From contig NZ_CADFEN010000001.1 of assembly GCF_902833145.1 (NCBI RefSeq), positions 1,994 through 65,993 on the forward strand: 64,000 nt of DNA, read 5' to 3'. The translations under genes were made by a program, and so were the position numbers. The notes beneath the pieces are model-generated. The model was given only the letters and a program-made list of their open reading frames with translations, searched no databases and was not told the origin of the DNA. Source of the stretch: Burkholderia sp. BCC0506 (GTDB lineage: Bacteria > Pseudomonadota > Gammaproteobacteria > Burkholderiales > Burkholderiaceae). Positions 17,684 to 30,400 of this stretch are shown piece after piece (position 1 is the stretch's first letter; each line of letters starts with the position of its first letter).

Positions 17684-18432
17684 GGATGCTTGCGGATCGT
17701 CGAATGGCGGGTGGGCAGCCGGGCTGGCAGGCCGTTATTCGGGGTACGCGAATCGAAGATTCGCCCCGGTGAAGGGACACAACAATTCAGTATATAAAGT
17801 CAAGAAGACCGACTTGAAGTTGTCACGTAACAATTTTCCAACGGGAATAAACGGACCGAGGGAGTCGTGCCGTTTCCACACTCGATGACTCGCCCTCCGT
17901 CGGTAAGACCGCTTTTGCCGACGACACGTTGAAGCGCATGCTCGGGCGAGCCGGCCCAACCGACCGACATCGGTGCGACTCGGCCGGGTGCCTGCACGCC
18001 AACACAAGAGAACCACCCGCTGTATCGGTTCCTGTTCCGGTCGCATCGATATCGGCTGAATGCACTCGTCTAACTCGAATCTCTCCCTCGATCCGAGGCA
18101 CACCCCACTACTCCACCATGCCCCATCATTTCGCACACCAATCGCAAAATCGAAAGTGAACAGTAAGGAAACATGCATCGCCGCAAGGCAGCTGTAACCC
18201 CCGAACCCGACCGAATCGATACGCACGCCGCCTCGTCGCACTGCCCTGCGCATCGCGCACGACCGGCGCATGGTCGCTTCTCGTAGCGATCGCCGGACCG
18301 CCCGCCTCCCCTCCGCCCCATGCTACGAATCGCCTCCGTGCCCGCTCCGGCCGCTTCCGTACACTCGAAATCGCGCCATGCGGCGCAGGCGGCGTGCAAC
18401 GTGCGTACGGCCGCGCCTGACGGGAGCCTTGC
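17684..18432. other. Intergenic region upstream of the giant gene, with AT-rich island
   Basis: Nearly 750 bases with no supported gene. From about 17775 to 17870 the base composition falls well below the genome norm and includes CAGTATATAAAG and a parS-like site (separate entry). From about 18120 to 18180 there is a second AT-richer patch. Either may serve as promoter for the giant gene. Short frames in it resemble nothing known. Confidence 0.5.
17819..17834. promoter_or_regulatory. Degenerate parS-like site
   Basis: GTTGTCACGTAACAAT matches 14 of 16 bases of the palindrome found five times beside parA (GTTGTCACGTGACAAC). Read on the other strand it is ATTGTTACGTGACAAC, sharing the TTGTTACGTGACAA core with the site at 54215. 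It lies in an AT-rich island about 36 kb from the parS cluster and about 600 bp before the giant gene. Whether ParB binds here is unknown. Confidence 0.5.
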
Positions 18433-21400
18433 ATGTTGTCCATCGACGGAATGGGTTTGGGGTTGAACTGGCAGCGTTTCCTGTCGCAGACGCTGGATCC
18501 CGACCTCGCACCGAAACCGCCGCGCAATGCGGACGGCACGTCCAACGACGGCCCGAACAACGGCCCGGCCAACCCGGTCGGCCCGACCACCATGCCGCCG
18601 ATCCCCGTGCAGGCCGATCTCGGCACCGATCCGTCGAAGCCGACCAATGCCGAAATCGCATCGGCCACCGCACTGCTCCAGAGCATGGCCGATCAGTATC
18701 GCGTGGCGCCGCCCGAGATCACGGTCGACAACGACACGACGCGCGCGGTCCAGCGCGTGATTCAGGACGCGCAAACCCGGTACGACAACGCGCAGCAGGC
18801 GCTGCAAGGCGCGCAGGGCGTGTTGCGGATGGCGAACCGCGACCCCGACGCGACGCCCGACGAGCGCAAGGCCGCACGCGACAACTACACGAAGGCGCAG
18901 GATGCCGCCGCCACCGCGCAACGCGAACTCGACGTCACGACCGACGCCGGCTACCGGATCCTGTACGGCGAACAGGCGAAGGCCGACCAGTACAGCACCG
19001 ACCCGACGAACGACAAAATCGAAGGGCCCGCGCAACAGCAGGCCGATGCGAAGTTCACCGCGCTGCAGAAGCTGTTTCCCGACCAGACCAAGGCCAATCC
19101 GAACTTCGTCCCGCAGCAGGGCGACTGCAAGACGCCCGCCCAGGTCCAGGCCTACGACGACTGGCAATCGGCCACCTCGACTGCGGTAACGGCGCAGTCG
19201 AAGTACTGGGCGGACGTCAGCAACGCGAATCTCGCCTACACGCAATTCCAGTCGTACATGGCCGATCCGGCCTACAAGGACGCGATCGATACCGGTGTCG
19301 GCAAGCTGAACGATGCGCTCGCGCCGCTGCAGTTGCAGGTCGACCTGCCCGATCCGCCGCCCGCCGATGCGAACGGCCACGTCGACATGAATGCCGTGCA
19401 GGCCAAGATCGCGCAGGCCGCGAAGATCGCCAATTACTCGAACGCGGCCTATGCGGCGTCGCTCGACGCGCAGCAGGTCACGACGCTGCAGCAGAAATAC
19501 GATGCCGACAGCGCGTGCCTGACCGGCTCGACGCCCGGCGCGACGAAAGACGACAAGGCCGCGCTCGATCGCGCGACGACGCAGGCGAACACGAGCGGCA
19601 GCTACCTGCAGATGCTCGGCGCGCGGTTGAGCGTCGACGACTTGCAGGCCAAGTACGACACCGCGAAAACGGCATCCGACGACTGGCATACCGCGAATCC
19701 GCGCTCGCTGGATCCGCATCCGAAAGTCGACACCGACCTCGCCGCCGCGTCCGATGCGCTCGCGCAGGCGAAGCAGAAGGCCAGCCTCGCGCACGATGGC
19801 TTCGTCGTCGCGTACGGCCAGACGCTCGCGCAGCAATATGACGACGCCGGCGCGCAGATCGATGCGCAGCTCAAGCTGAAGGTGCCGTTCGTGCTGCAGA
19901 ACCCGACGCCGACGCTGTCGACGAATCCGCCGCCCGCCACGGCGACGCCGTCCCCGTCGGCGCAACCGTCGCCGTCGTTGAGCACGTCGCTGCCGAGTAC
20001 GTCGAGTACGTCGAGTACGTCGAGCACATCGAGTACGCCGGCTCCGTCGACGACGCAAGCGCCGACGCCCACGTCGTCGTTGATCACGTCGGCACCGGCC
20101 AGCGCGCTGTCGACGTCGTTTCCGCCCACGACGCCGTTCACGAATCCGTCGTTCGTGCTGCAGCCGCCCGGCTCGAACGCGTCCGTGCCGACCACCGCGA
20201 CCGGCCAGACCGCGCTCGACGCGAAAAAGCTCCATGTCGTCGCGGGCGCGCTGCGCGCGGCCGACGGCCGGCTGTCCAACACGTTCAACGACGCGGCCGC
20301 GAAATTCCAGCTCGCGAACGCGAAGACGCAGGAAGGCGTGCTGAAGGCCAAGCTCGCGGACATCCAGAAAACCTACGACGACTGGTACGCGAACAACCCG
20401 ACGCCGGTGCGCATGCGCGAGGTGCACGGCGACGAAATTCCGATGTTCACGCCGCGGCGTCCGAACCCGTACCAGGGCCAGCTCGACCAGGCGCGCAACG
20501 ACCTGCAGCAAGCCAGCGCGACCCTCAACAAGCTGCAGCTGCTGACCGAGATGTCGCATCAACAGGTGCTGCTCGACCAGTTCGATGCGAGCCTCGCCGA
20601 GAACCTGCGCAATCCGCAGAGCCAGGACGACAAGGAGGCCTATTCGAAGGCGCTCGACGGCTTCTTCCGCGCGCACCGGGGCGAGCTGTCGCAATCGCTG
20701 CTCGACCAGGCGGGCGCGAGCACGAACAAGGCCGCGACGATCGATTTCGGCAAGCTGACCGACAACGAGCAACGCAACCTGATCGGCACCGCGATCGGGC
20801 TCCCGCCCGACGTGCAGCCGTCGTCGGACACGGGCGCGGGCACGCCTACCGCGCCCGTCAACGACGACACGGTGCGCTACACCGACAAGGACAAGCTCGA
20901 CACGATCGACAAGGTGCGCGGCGAAATCCTGAAGCTCGGCGGCGGCAGCGGCACGCAGGTCAACGTCCTGCCGCTGATCTACTCGGACAAGACGGCCGGG
21001 ATGGTGACGAGCGCGCTCTTCAAGGTCACCGACGGCAAGGGCAACGTCCAGTACGTCGACGACACGTCGGCGAAGTACGACAACATCGGCGACTACCTCG
21101 ACAACAACCAGCTCGCGTCGAGCGGCACGCTCGATCTCGTGACCGGCTACGACGACAACGGTCATGCGCAGTTCCAGCAGAAGGCCGCGCATCACGACGG
21201 CTGGTTCGACAGCGCGCTGAACACGCTGACCGGCGGCAAGGTGAACCTCGGGATGATGGGTCTCGGGCTGCTGATGGAAGGCGCCGGCGTGCTGCTCGAC
21301 GCCACCGGCGTCGGCGCGTTCGCCGGCGGCGCGCTGAACTTCGCGGGCGCGGTGATGATGGACACGGCGATCGGTTCGAGCATGACGAAATCCGCGCTCG

Positions 21401-24400
21401 ATATCGGCTCGCGCTGGGAACACAACCAGAGCATCAATCCGTTCACCGACGCCGGCGCGCGCGGCGACTGGCTCAACCTCGTGCCGATGGGCGCGGCCGG
21501 CGCGGCGAAATTCGCGGGCTCGGAAGTCTTCGGCAAGACGATCACCGCGCTCACCGGCTCGGCGAAAGCCGCGCGGGTGACCACGGCGATCGTGCGCGGC
21601 ACGTCGCTCGCCACGGGCGTCGGCGCCGCCGGCGAAAGCTTCGTCGAAGCCGCCGTCGATTTCGCGCACGGCGACAGCGAGCACGGCTGGGACGCGCTCA
21701 AGTCCGGTTTCACGAACGTGGCGCTGATGGGCGCGGGCGGCGTGCGGGGCCGCGTGGTCAACGCCACGGTTCGCGTGACCGGCCGCCCGGTGGTCGCCCG
21801 CTCGGCGAACGGCGAACGCATCTCGATCGACGGCCAGCAGCTGCAGAAGATCCTGAGCAAGAACGAGCCGTCGCAACTCGCATTCGGCGCGACGCGCGCG
21901 TCGCTCGACGGCGTCGACATCAAGGTCGCGAAGGACGGCACGCTGATGGCGGGCGACAAGGTGCTCACCTACGACGACATGCCCGTGCGCGTGCTCGACT
22001 CGCTCAACAACAAGGACCTGAACAACCTGCCGCGCGGGACGTCGGTGATCCTCGGCGAGAACGGCGAACTGAGCATCGTCAAGCTGACCGGCAAGACCTG
22101 GACCGAAGGCACGAGGATCGAGTCGGTCACGGAGACGGGCGACCGGCTGTCGTTCGGCAGCGACGGCGAAATCGATGCGCCGTCGAAGCTCGTCGCGAAA
22201 ACGCCCGTCCCGTCGAACAACGGCTCGCGGCAGCCGGCAAGCGACGAGGCGCCGCCGGCCGGCAGCGCACCGCGGACGACGCCGGCCAACGAAGCCGCGG
22301 CGCGCGCCACCGAAGCGAACGACACGGCCACCGCGACCACGGCCGCCAGCGCACGCAACGCGCAGCGCACGAGCGAAGCGCAGGCCGCGCGCGACGAGAA
22401 CCAGCAGGAAACACGCACGTCCGATTCGCATGTCGCCGCGCAGAATCGCCGCAGCAGCGACCTGCGCGCGGAACACGATCCGGCCGCGCCCAGCGCACCC
22501 GGCGCGGGCGACCTCGACGAACCGGCCGGCATCGCGCCGCGCACGCCGGTCCGCGTGATCGACCTGACCGACGCCGAACCGGCGTCCCGGCCCGCGACGC
22601 TCGACCCGGCCGGCGTGTCGGTGCCGCGCGGCCCGTCGGTCGAAGCGCTCGAGTACGGCGAACATACGCTGTTCATCGTGCGCAACGGCGAGCGCCCGGC
22701 AGCCGCCCTGCCCGATGCGGCGCGGCCGCGCGCGGCGGGCGCGCTGCCCGCGGACGTCGCGGAACCGATCGTCGTCATCGCCGATGCCGCGGACGCGCAC
22801 GTCGCGCCCGAACTCGCGAACCGCTGGCAGCGACCGGTCTTCGCGGCCGCGCCCGACGCGCTGCACGCGGACGGCACACTGCGCGCCGATGCGCCGCTGA
22901 CGCGCTACCTGCCCGCCCCCGACGCCGTGGCGGCAGGCGGCCGCGTCGTCGGCGCGAACGCGCAGGCGGCGCACGCCGAGGCGGCGGGCGTCGTCGAAAC
23001 CGATCCGCCCGCGGCGAATCCGGACGCGCCCGCCGCACGCCGCGCCGCGCCAGCCGTGAACGACGACACCGTCGTCGTGCTCGCGACCACCCGGCGCAAC
23101 GCCGCCGATCCGGCAACCCGCGCCACCCTGCCGCAGCCGCCCGCGCGCGCGGCGCGTGCGCTGGACGGCGCATTCAGCGCGCCGAACCGCATCCTGGTGC
23201 TCGTCAAGCCGGCCGAGCGGCCCGCCGCGCACGCAGCGAACGATGCACGCGACGCGGCGCAGCCGACACCCGAGCCGGCCGGCGGCGCGCGGGCGGAGGA
23301 TCGCGCGCTCCCGGCCGCCGCGCACCCGGAAACCACCGAAGCGCCGCCGGACCCGGCGCTTGCCGGCCCAAGCCTGTTGACGCGGCTGCAGATGCGCTTC
23401 GGCGGCGCGCCGCTGCCGGATGCGGTCCACGCGCTCGCGCAGCAATCGGACACGCTCACGCAGCAGTTGCGGATGCTGAGCGACGCCGGTTGGCGCGTGA
23501 GTCTCGGCAAGCGCGGCGGCGGCAGCCGGATCGATCCGAAGCGGCGCCGTGTGACGATCGACGGCGGCCTGCACGATTCGGGCAGCATCACGTACACGCT
23601 CGCGCACGAGGCGAAGCATGCGGTCGAGGCGATCGACGGCACACTGGATTCGCTGGACTACAGCGGCCGCAGCCGCTTCACGCGCAAGGCGCTCGAAGCC
23701 GAAGCGCGCGCCCAGATCAACGCGTTCGAAGCGCGCTACGAGATCGATCTCGCGGGCGGCGGCGACATCGCGGCGAACACGACGCTGCCCGACGCGCTCC
23801 AGCACGAGGCCGACCGCTGGTCGCCGTCGAGCGACTATGCGGGCACGGTCGCACGGCTCGCCGACGCGTTCGCCGATGCGCCGGTATCGGGCCGCCGCGG
23901 CGAAACCTATCAGGCCTTTTACGACGGCATCCGGGACAAGCAGAAGCGCCGCGGCGGCGCGCCGCACCGGATGCCGGCGCCGCACACGACCGAAGCGGCC
24001 GGCGGCGCGCACCTGCCGCGCACGCTCGAGGAACAGGTGCGGTGGAGCGTCGCGCATGCGGAGGCAATCTCGCCGTTCGCCGAACGCGCTCGCCCCGAGC
24101 CGCGGCAGATGACACTGCGGATGCTGGACGAACGCACGTCGTCGGGAACCGAAGAACCGGTGACGATCATCCGCGGCCGAACCGACGCCACGGGCCAACT
24201 GCTCGACGCTCGCGGCCGCCCCGCGCAGCACGTCCCGTTTTCGATCGCGCATTTCCTCGCCGGCACGTCGACCAGCGCCGGCACCGGCCGCGCGCTGGTG
24301 CTGGCCGCCGAGGACGGGCACGCGGCCGCGGCATGGCTCGCGAACACCTGGCAACGGCCGGTCTACGTGCCGGACGGCGGCACGATCCGCGCGTTCGACG

Positions 24401-27400
24401 CGGCCATGAGCAACCCCGGCAGCGCGCGGCCACGGGCGCGATTCGATGACGCACCCACGTGGACCCGCTATGCGCCGTCGCCACGCGAGCGAATCGACTA
24501 CGGCGAACTCGCGGTCGACGAGCACGGCCTGCACGTCGCGGGCGATCCGTCACGGCGACTGGACCCGCAAGCGCTGATCGGCCCGTTCCTCGGGGCCGGC
24601 ATCGAAAAGAGCGTGTTCGAGCTCGGCAAGCGCAACGCGATCGGCCTGTACGACGCCGATCCATCGCGGCCGCGCGACGACCAGCTCGCCAATCATTACG
24701 ACGCGCTCGACACGGAACGCACCGGGCTCGACCTGCTGCGCCGCTACGGCATGCGCACGCTGACCATCGACGGGCCGTTCTCGGTCGGCAACCGGATCGG
24801 GATCCTTTACCATCCGCTCGCCGAACTCAGCAGCCGTGCCGTGTCGCTCGGCGCGTTGCCGTCATGCGTCACGCACGAATCGATGCAACAGCTCGCCGCG
24901 ATGCGCGAGATCGTCGAGCGCGATGGCCTGGTGTTCGATTTCCAGGGGGTGCTCGACTCGCGCGGCGAGTTCTACTTCAGCGACCCGGCCACCGTATTCC
25001 GCACGGACGACCGCGAGGAGATCGACGCCACGCTCGAGGAAATCGACAACGTCATCGCGCCGCTCGAACGCGGCATCGGCAACGGCAGCATCGCGCTCGC
25101 GCATCCGGCGATCGCCGAATCGCTGCCGGACGGCGCATTCGTCCAGAAGCCGTCGCTCATCACACGCATCCGGATGTGGTTCGGCGGCGCACCGCTGCCC
25201 GATGCCGCGTATGCGCTCGCCGGCCGGTCGAGCCTGCTCGCCGCGCAGATGCGGCTGCTGAAGTCGGATGGCTGGCAGGTCGTGTGGGGCCGCGCGGGTC
25301 GCGGCAGCCGCACCGACGTCGACGCGCGCCGGATCGTGATCGACGGCGGCCTGCGCGGCACCGGCACGCTCGTCTATACGCTCGCGCACGAAGCCGGCCA
25401 TGCGGCCGACGTGGCGAACGACCGGCTCGGCCTCGATACCAGCAGCCCCGACGCGTACGTGCGCAGCACGCTGCTCGCCGAAGCGCGCGCGCAGGCCAAC
25501 GCGTTCGCGGTGCGCAAGCAGATTCTCGAATCGACCGGCATCGACATCGCCGAGCACGCGGTGCTGCCCGACGCGATCGCGCGCGAAGCCGATCATGTGA
25601 TGCCCGGCGACACAGCGGGCCTCGCGCGCCTCGCCGACGCATTCGGCAACGCGCCCGTATCGGGCCGCGCCGGCGAGCACTACGGTGCGTTCTATGGCCG
25701 CACGTGGGATCGCGCGCAGCAGCCGGGCAGCGCGTCGCTGCGCATGCCCGCGCCGCACACGACCGAATCGTCCGGCGGCAGCGGCGGCGCACGGTTGCCG
25801 CGCACGCTCGACGAACAGGTGCAGTGGAGCCATGCCCATGCGGACCGTGCGTCGCCGTTCCCGCGCCGCTGGTTCGGCGGCGGCTCGCCGAAACTGACCT
25901 TCTCGCGCCATGGTCCGGTGTCCTATGCGAACGGCGAACCGCTGACGCTCGTCCACGCGCGCACGGATGCCGCCGGCGGCCTGCTCGACGCACACGGGCG
26001 CCCCGCCACGCCCGTCGACTATTCGATCGACCATCGCCACGCGTTCACGCCCGCACGGGCCGGCGCGCCGATCGTCCTTGCCGGTGAAGGCGGCGCGGCA
26101 CACGCCGCGTGGCTCGCGAACCTCTGGCAACGCACGATCTACGTGCCCGACAGCGGCACGGTGCGCGCGCTCGGCGAGCCGCGCGCCGACGGCACGCAGC
26201 GCATGCAGTTCGGCGGCCCGGGCGCGTGGACGCGCTACACGCCGTCGCCGCGCGAACGGATCGATGCGGGCGCGCTTGCCGTCGACGAACACGGGCTGCA
26301 CGTCGCCGGCGATCCGTCGCGGCGCGTCGATCCCGACGCACTGCTCGGCCCGTTCCTCGGCGCGGGCACCGCGAAGGCGGTGTTCGAACTCGGCAAGCGC
26401 CACGCGATCGGCGTATTCGACGCCAGCGGCGACAAGGCGCGCACGATGCTCGCCCATGAAAAGCGCGGGCTCGAACAGTTGACGCAGCTCGGCATGCGCA
26501 CGGTCACGGTGGACGGGCCGTTCACGTATCGCGGGCGTGTCGCGGTGCTGTACAGCCCGCTGGCCGAGCTCGGCAGCCTCGACGTGATGCACGGGATCCT
26601 GCCGAAACGCGTGACGCGCGAATCGATGCGGCAGCTCGTCGCGATGCGCGAGCTTGCCGCACGGCACGGCCTGTCGTTCGATTTCGAAGGGCTGTTCGAT
26701 GCGCACGGCGAGTTCTATTTCAGCGATCCGTCCGTGCTGATTCCGCATCCGGACCCGGCGACCAACCGCACGCCCGGGATGATCGATGCCGTCATCCAGC
26801 CGCTCGAACGCGGCATCGCGAGCGGCCGCGTCGAACTCGCGCACCCGGTGATCGGCGAATCGCTGCCGGACGGCGCATTCGTCCAGAAGCCGTCGCTCAT
26901 CACGCGCATCCGGATGCGGTTCGGCGGCGCGCCGCTGCCCGATGCCGCCTATGCGCTCGCCGGCGAGTCGAGCCTGCTCGCCAGTCAGTTGCGGCTGCTG
27001 AATCCGGGCCGCTGGGAGATCGTGCAAGGCCGCGCGGGCGCCGGCAGCAAGGTCGATGCCGAACGGCGCCGGATCGTGATCGACGGTGCGCTGCGCGGCA
27101 CCGGCACGATCGTCTACGTGCTCGCGCACGAGGTCGGGCACGCGGTGGAAGCGGCGACGAACCGGCTCGACCTCGACACCAGCAGCCCCGATGCGTATGC
27201 GGAAAGCGCGCTGCGCGCCGAGGCGCGCGCGCAGCTCAACGCGTTCGCGGTGCGCAAGCAGATTCTCGAATCGACCGGCATCGACATCGCCGAGCACGCG
27301 GTGCTGCCCGACGCGATCGCGCGCGAAGCCGACCACGCGATGCCGGGCGACGCAGCCGGCCTTGCGCGCCTCGCCGACGCGTTCGGCAATACGCCCACCT

Positions 27401-30400
27401 CGCTGCCCGGCAACCCCGTCTACCGGGCGCTGTACCGCGCGCAGGCCGAGCAGGCGCTGCGCGACGGCGCGGCCGGGCGGGCCGGCGCCGCGCGGACGAT
27501 GCCGTCGATGATGGTGTGGCCCGTGCCGGACCCGTCGTCGTTCCTGCCGGCCGCCCCCGCGCTCACGCCCGAAGCGCGCGCGGCCGACTGGCTCGATGCG
27601 CACGGCAAGCGCGACCTGAAGCGGATCGACGGCACGCAGCTGGCCGACATCCGCGACCTCGCGCAATACGCAGGCCCCAACGCCCATGTGCTGATCGCGA
27701 AGCACGTCGACCGGCCGGCTGACGACGGCACGCATCCGCAACCCGAATTCGTCGCGAGCCTGACGACCGATGCGTACGGCCAGCCCGGTCAGGTCGAATC
27801 GGCCGACCCCGGCGGCACGCCGTCGCACGACTTGCGCGACGCGCTCTATCCGGGCACGCGTCCGCGCAAGCGCAGCGGCAGCGACACGCCGCATGAAGCG
27901 CGTGCGCAATTCGACTTCTACCTGTCGCCGGTGTCGCTCGACGAGCTGCGGCAATTCGGCGGCGCGGCGAAGGTCGAAGCCGTCGATTCGAAGCGCGTGT
28001 GGAATGCCGAGCCTTCCGGCGACGCGCCTGCGCAGGAGGTCGTCGAGCAGATCGGCGAACTCGCCCGTGCGCCGCAATTCAAGCGTCCCAAGGCGGCCGT
28101 GAAGGCGGCCGACGGCAACACGACGATCTTCGCGGTCGACCGGAAGACCGGCAAGGTGCTCGGCTACGCGGTGCCCGGGCAAGGCGGCAGCGGCTGGGCG
28201 TATCACGAGAAAACCTCGGTCGGCGACGCATCGATCGCCGAACAGGATCTCGGCACCGCATTCCGCCGCCGCGCACGCGGCCTGCCGGACGGGCGGCGCG
28301 GCGTCGTGTTCGTGCCGTCCGCGCTGCCGGAATCGGTGGTGTCGCGCTATGGCGGCTTCGAGCCGGCCGAGCGGGCGTTGCCGATCGCCGAGCAAACGCC
28401 GCCGCGGCTGAAAACGAGCGACCGCGTGCAGCGCCGCCTCGGCAGGATTCAGTCGAAAGGCAAGCCGCCTGCCGGCGCGACGTCGCTCGCCCACCGATGG
28501 GTCGCGCCGAACCTGCTGCCGAAGTCGCCCGACGACGTGCACGATTTCAGCGGCGCGAACACGCTGCATCTGCGGCGCGTGATCGATCTCGGCCAGGTCG
28601 GTCCGGCATACTTCATCTACGTCTACGGCACGGAAGGCGCGCTGATCGACACGCTGCACCGGCCGGACGGCATCCTCGCGACTCGCGACGGCACGCTGCA
28701 ATGGTTCGACGATGCCGCGCATTTCGCCGATAAAGGCAAGCCCGGCGTCGATCTCGACAAGACGAAGATCGGCGGCGGCCCGGACGGCTCGGACCGGCAT
28801 TTCCTCGTGACGCGGCTCGATCCGGCCGCGTTCGATGCGCGCACGAAGCCGACGCAGGTTGCCGCGTATGCGTTGAAACAGGCGGAACTCGACAAGCAGT
28901 TGCAGAAGGCCGCGGCGGAATCGTCCGCGCCGTTCGGCGAACTCGCGCGCCGCATCGCGGCCGAACTGGCCGCCGCCAGGCGCCAGCAGGCCAGACTCGC
29001 CGGCGATCCCGCGTCGTCCGGCGCGTCGTCCGGCCGCCCGCCTGCGAAGCCGAGGAAGCCCGCGCGCGGCAAGACCAGGAAAGGCAATCAGAACGCGCCG
29101 GCGGCGCCCGCACCGGCTGCATCGCCGGCGCCGCCGGCCGGCAAGCCGTTCAGCATCAAGACCTATCAGCCGGGCCTGACGAGCGCAACCGTCGCCGAAT
29201 GGATCCTCCGCTTCGGCAAGGCGAAGGTCGACGACTGGTTCCCCGAGCACGAACGCGTGAAGGCGTTCGCGGGCCGCAGCGGCGAGCCGCTCGATCTCGG
29301 CACGACACGCCAGGTCATGATGGCCGACAGCGTGATGATGAAGGCGCTCGGCATCCCGTTGCGGCTCGCGCGCGATGCGTCGAGCATGCCGTGGCGCGGC
29401 CCGCTGTCGCGGCCCGACCACGCGGCGAACGTGGTGTCGCGCCATGCGAAGCGCGCGATCACGTATCTGTCGATCGCGCGGGCCGCGGACCGGCACGCGC
29501 TGCAGGCCTATGCCCGCGCGAAGGCCGAGATCCAGGATCGCCTCGCGCTGATGGCGCGCGGCTTCACGTTGCGCGACGACCCCGCCGGGATGCTCGCGCT
29601 CGTGAAACGCTACGGCGGTGCGATGCCGGTCGTATCGGTCGCGGTCGATCCGTATTCGCTGGCCGCCGCGCTCGGCCGGAAACACGACCCCGCGTTCATC
29701 CGCCGCGTGCGCGAACTGGGCAAGCTCGACCACGCGCAGTTCGACGAAGCGAACGCGCGGATCGACATCGACGGCACCGGCCGCCATCTCGAACTCGACG
29801 ACCTCGACCACCTGTTCAAATGGCTCGACGCGGCGTCCGAAGGCGGCTTCGTGCTGCGCCTCGAAACCGCGCCGTCGCGCGCGCTCGTATCGGCCGAGGA
29901 CCAGCGCACGCTGGCCGGCACCAACGACGCGTACCACGACTACGTGCGCACGTTCGACGCGCTCGAAACGTGGGCGCGGCAACACGCCGGCGCAACCGCG
30001 CCGCATGTGATGGTGACCTTTCACGGCTGGGACGCCGTGCTCGAACCGGCACCGGGCGACGGCCACCTGAAGCTCGTCGAGGCCGTGCTCGACCGCAAGG
30101 AACTCGACTGGGTCCATCTCGGGCTGTCGTATGCAACGCACGGCTCGGACTTCGTCGCGAACCAGGACCTGACCGCCGCGCTCGCGCGCAAGCTCGTCGA
30201 CTACGCGCTGCACGCGCCCGACAAGCTCGCGCGCCTGCATGGCGCCGATGCGCTCACGCGCGTGTTCGAACGCGTCGGCGCACAGACGCTCGCGAACCAG
30301 CACCAGGTGCTGTTCGCCGAAGTCGAGCGCGTCGGCCTCGCGAACGGGATGACGCCCGACCGGCTCGCGCAATTGCGCGCCGACCTGTACGAAGGCCATA

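Noticed and set aside
18120-18432. A PIP or hrpII box (TTCG-type direct repeats) that would mark the giant gene as a type III effector
   Set aside because: A TTCGC is present near 18130 but no second copy stands at the required distance, so I claim no such regulation.
18070-24534. A 2154-codon open frame on the minus strand opposite the giant gene
   Set aside because: It is Arg/Ala-rich with no recognisable domain, and mirrors the codon bias of the plus-strand gene. Long antisense frames are common in DNA of this GC content.
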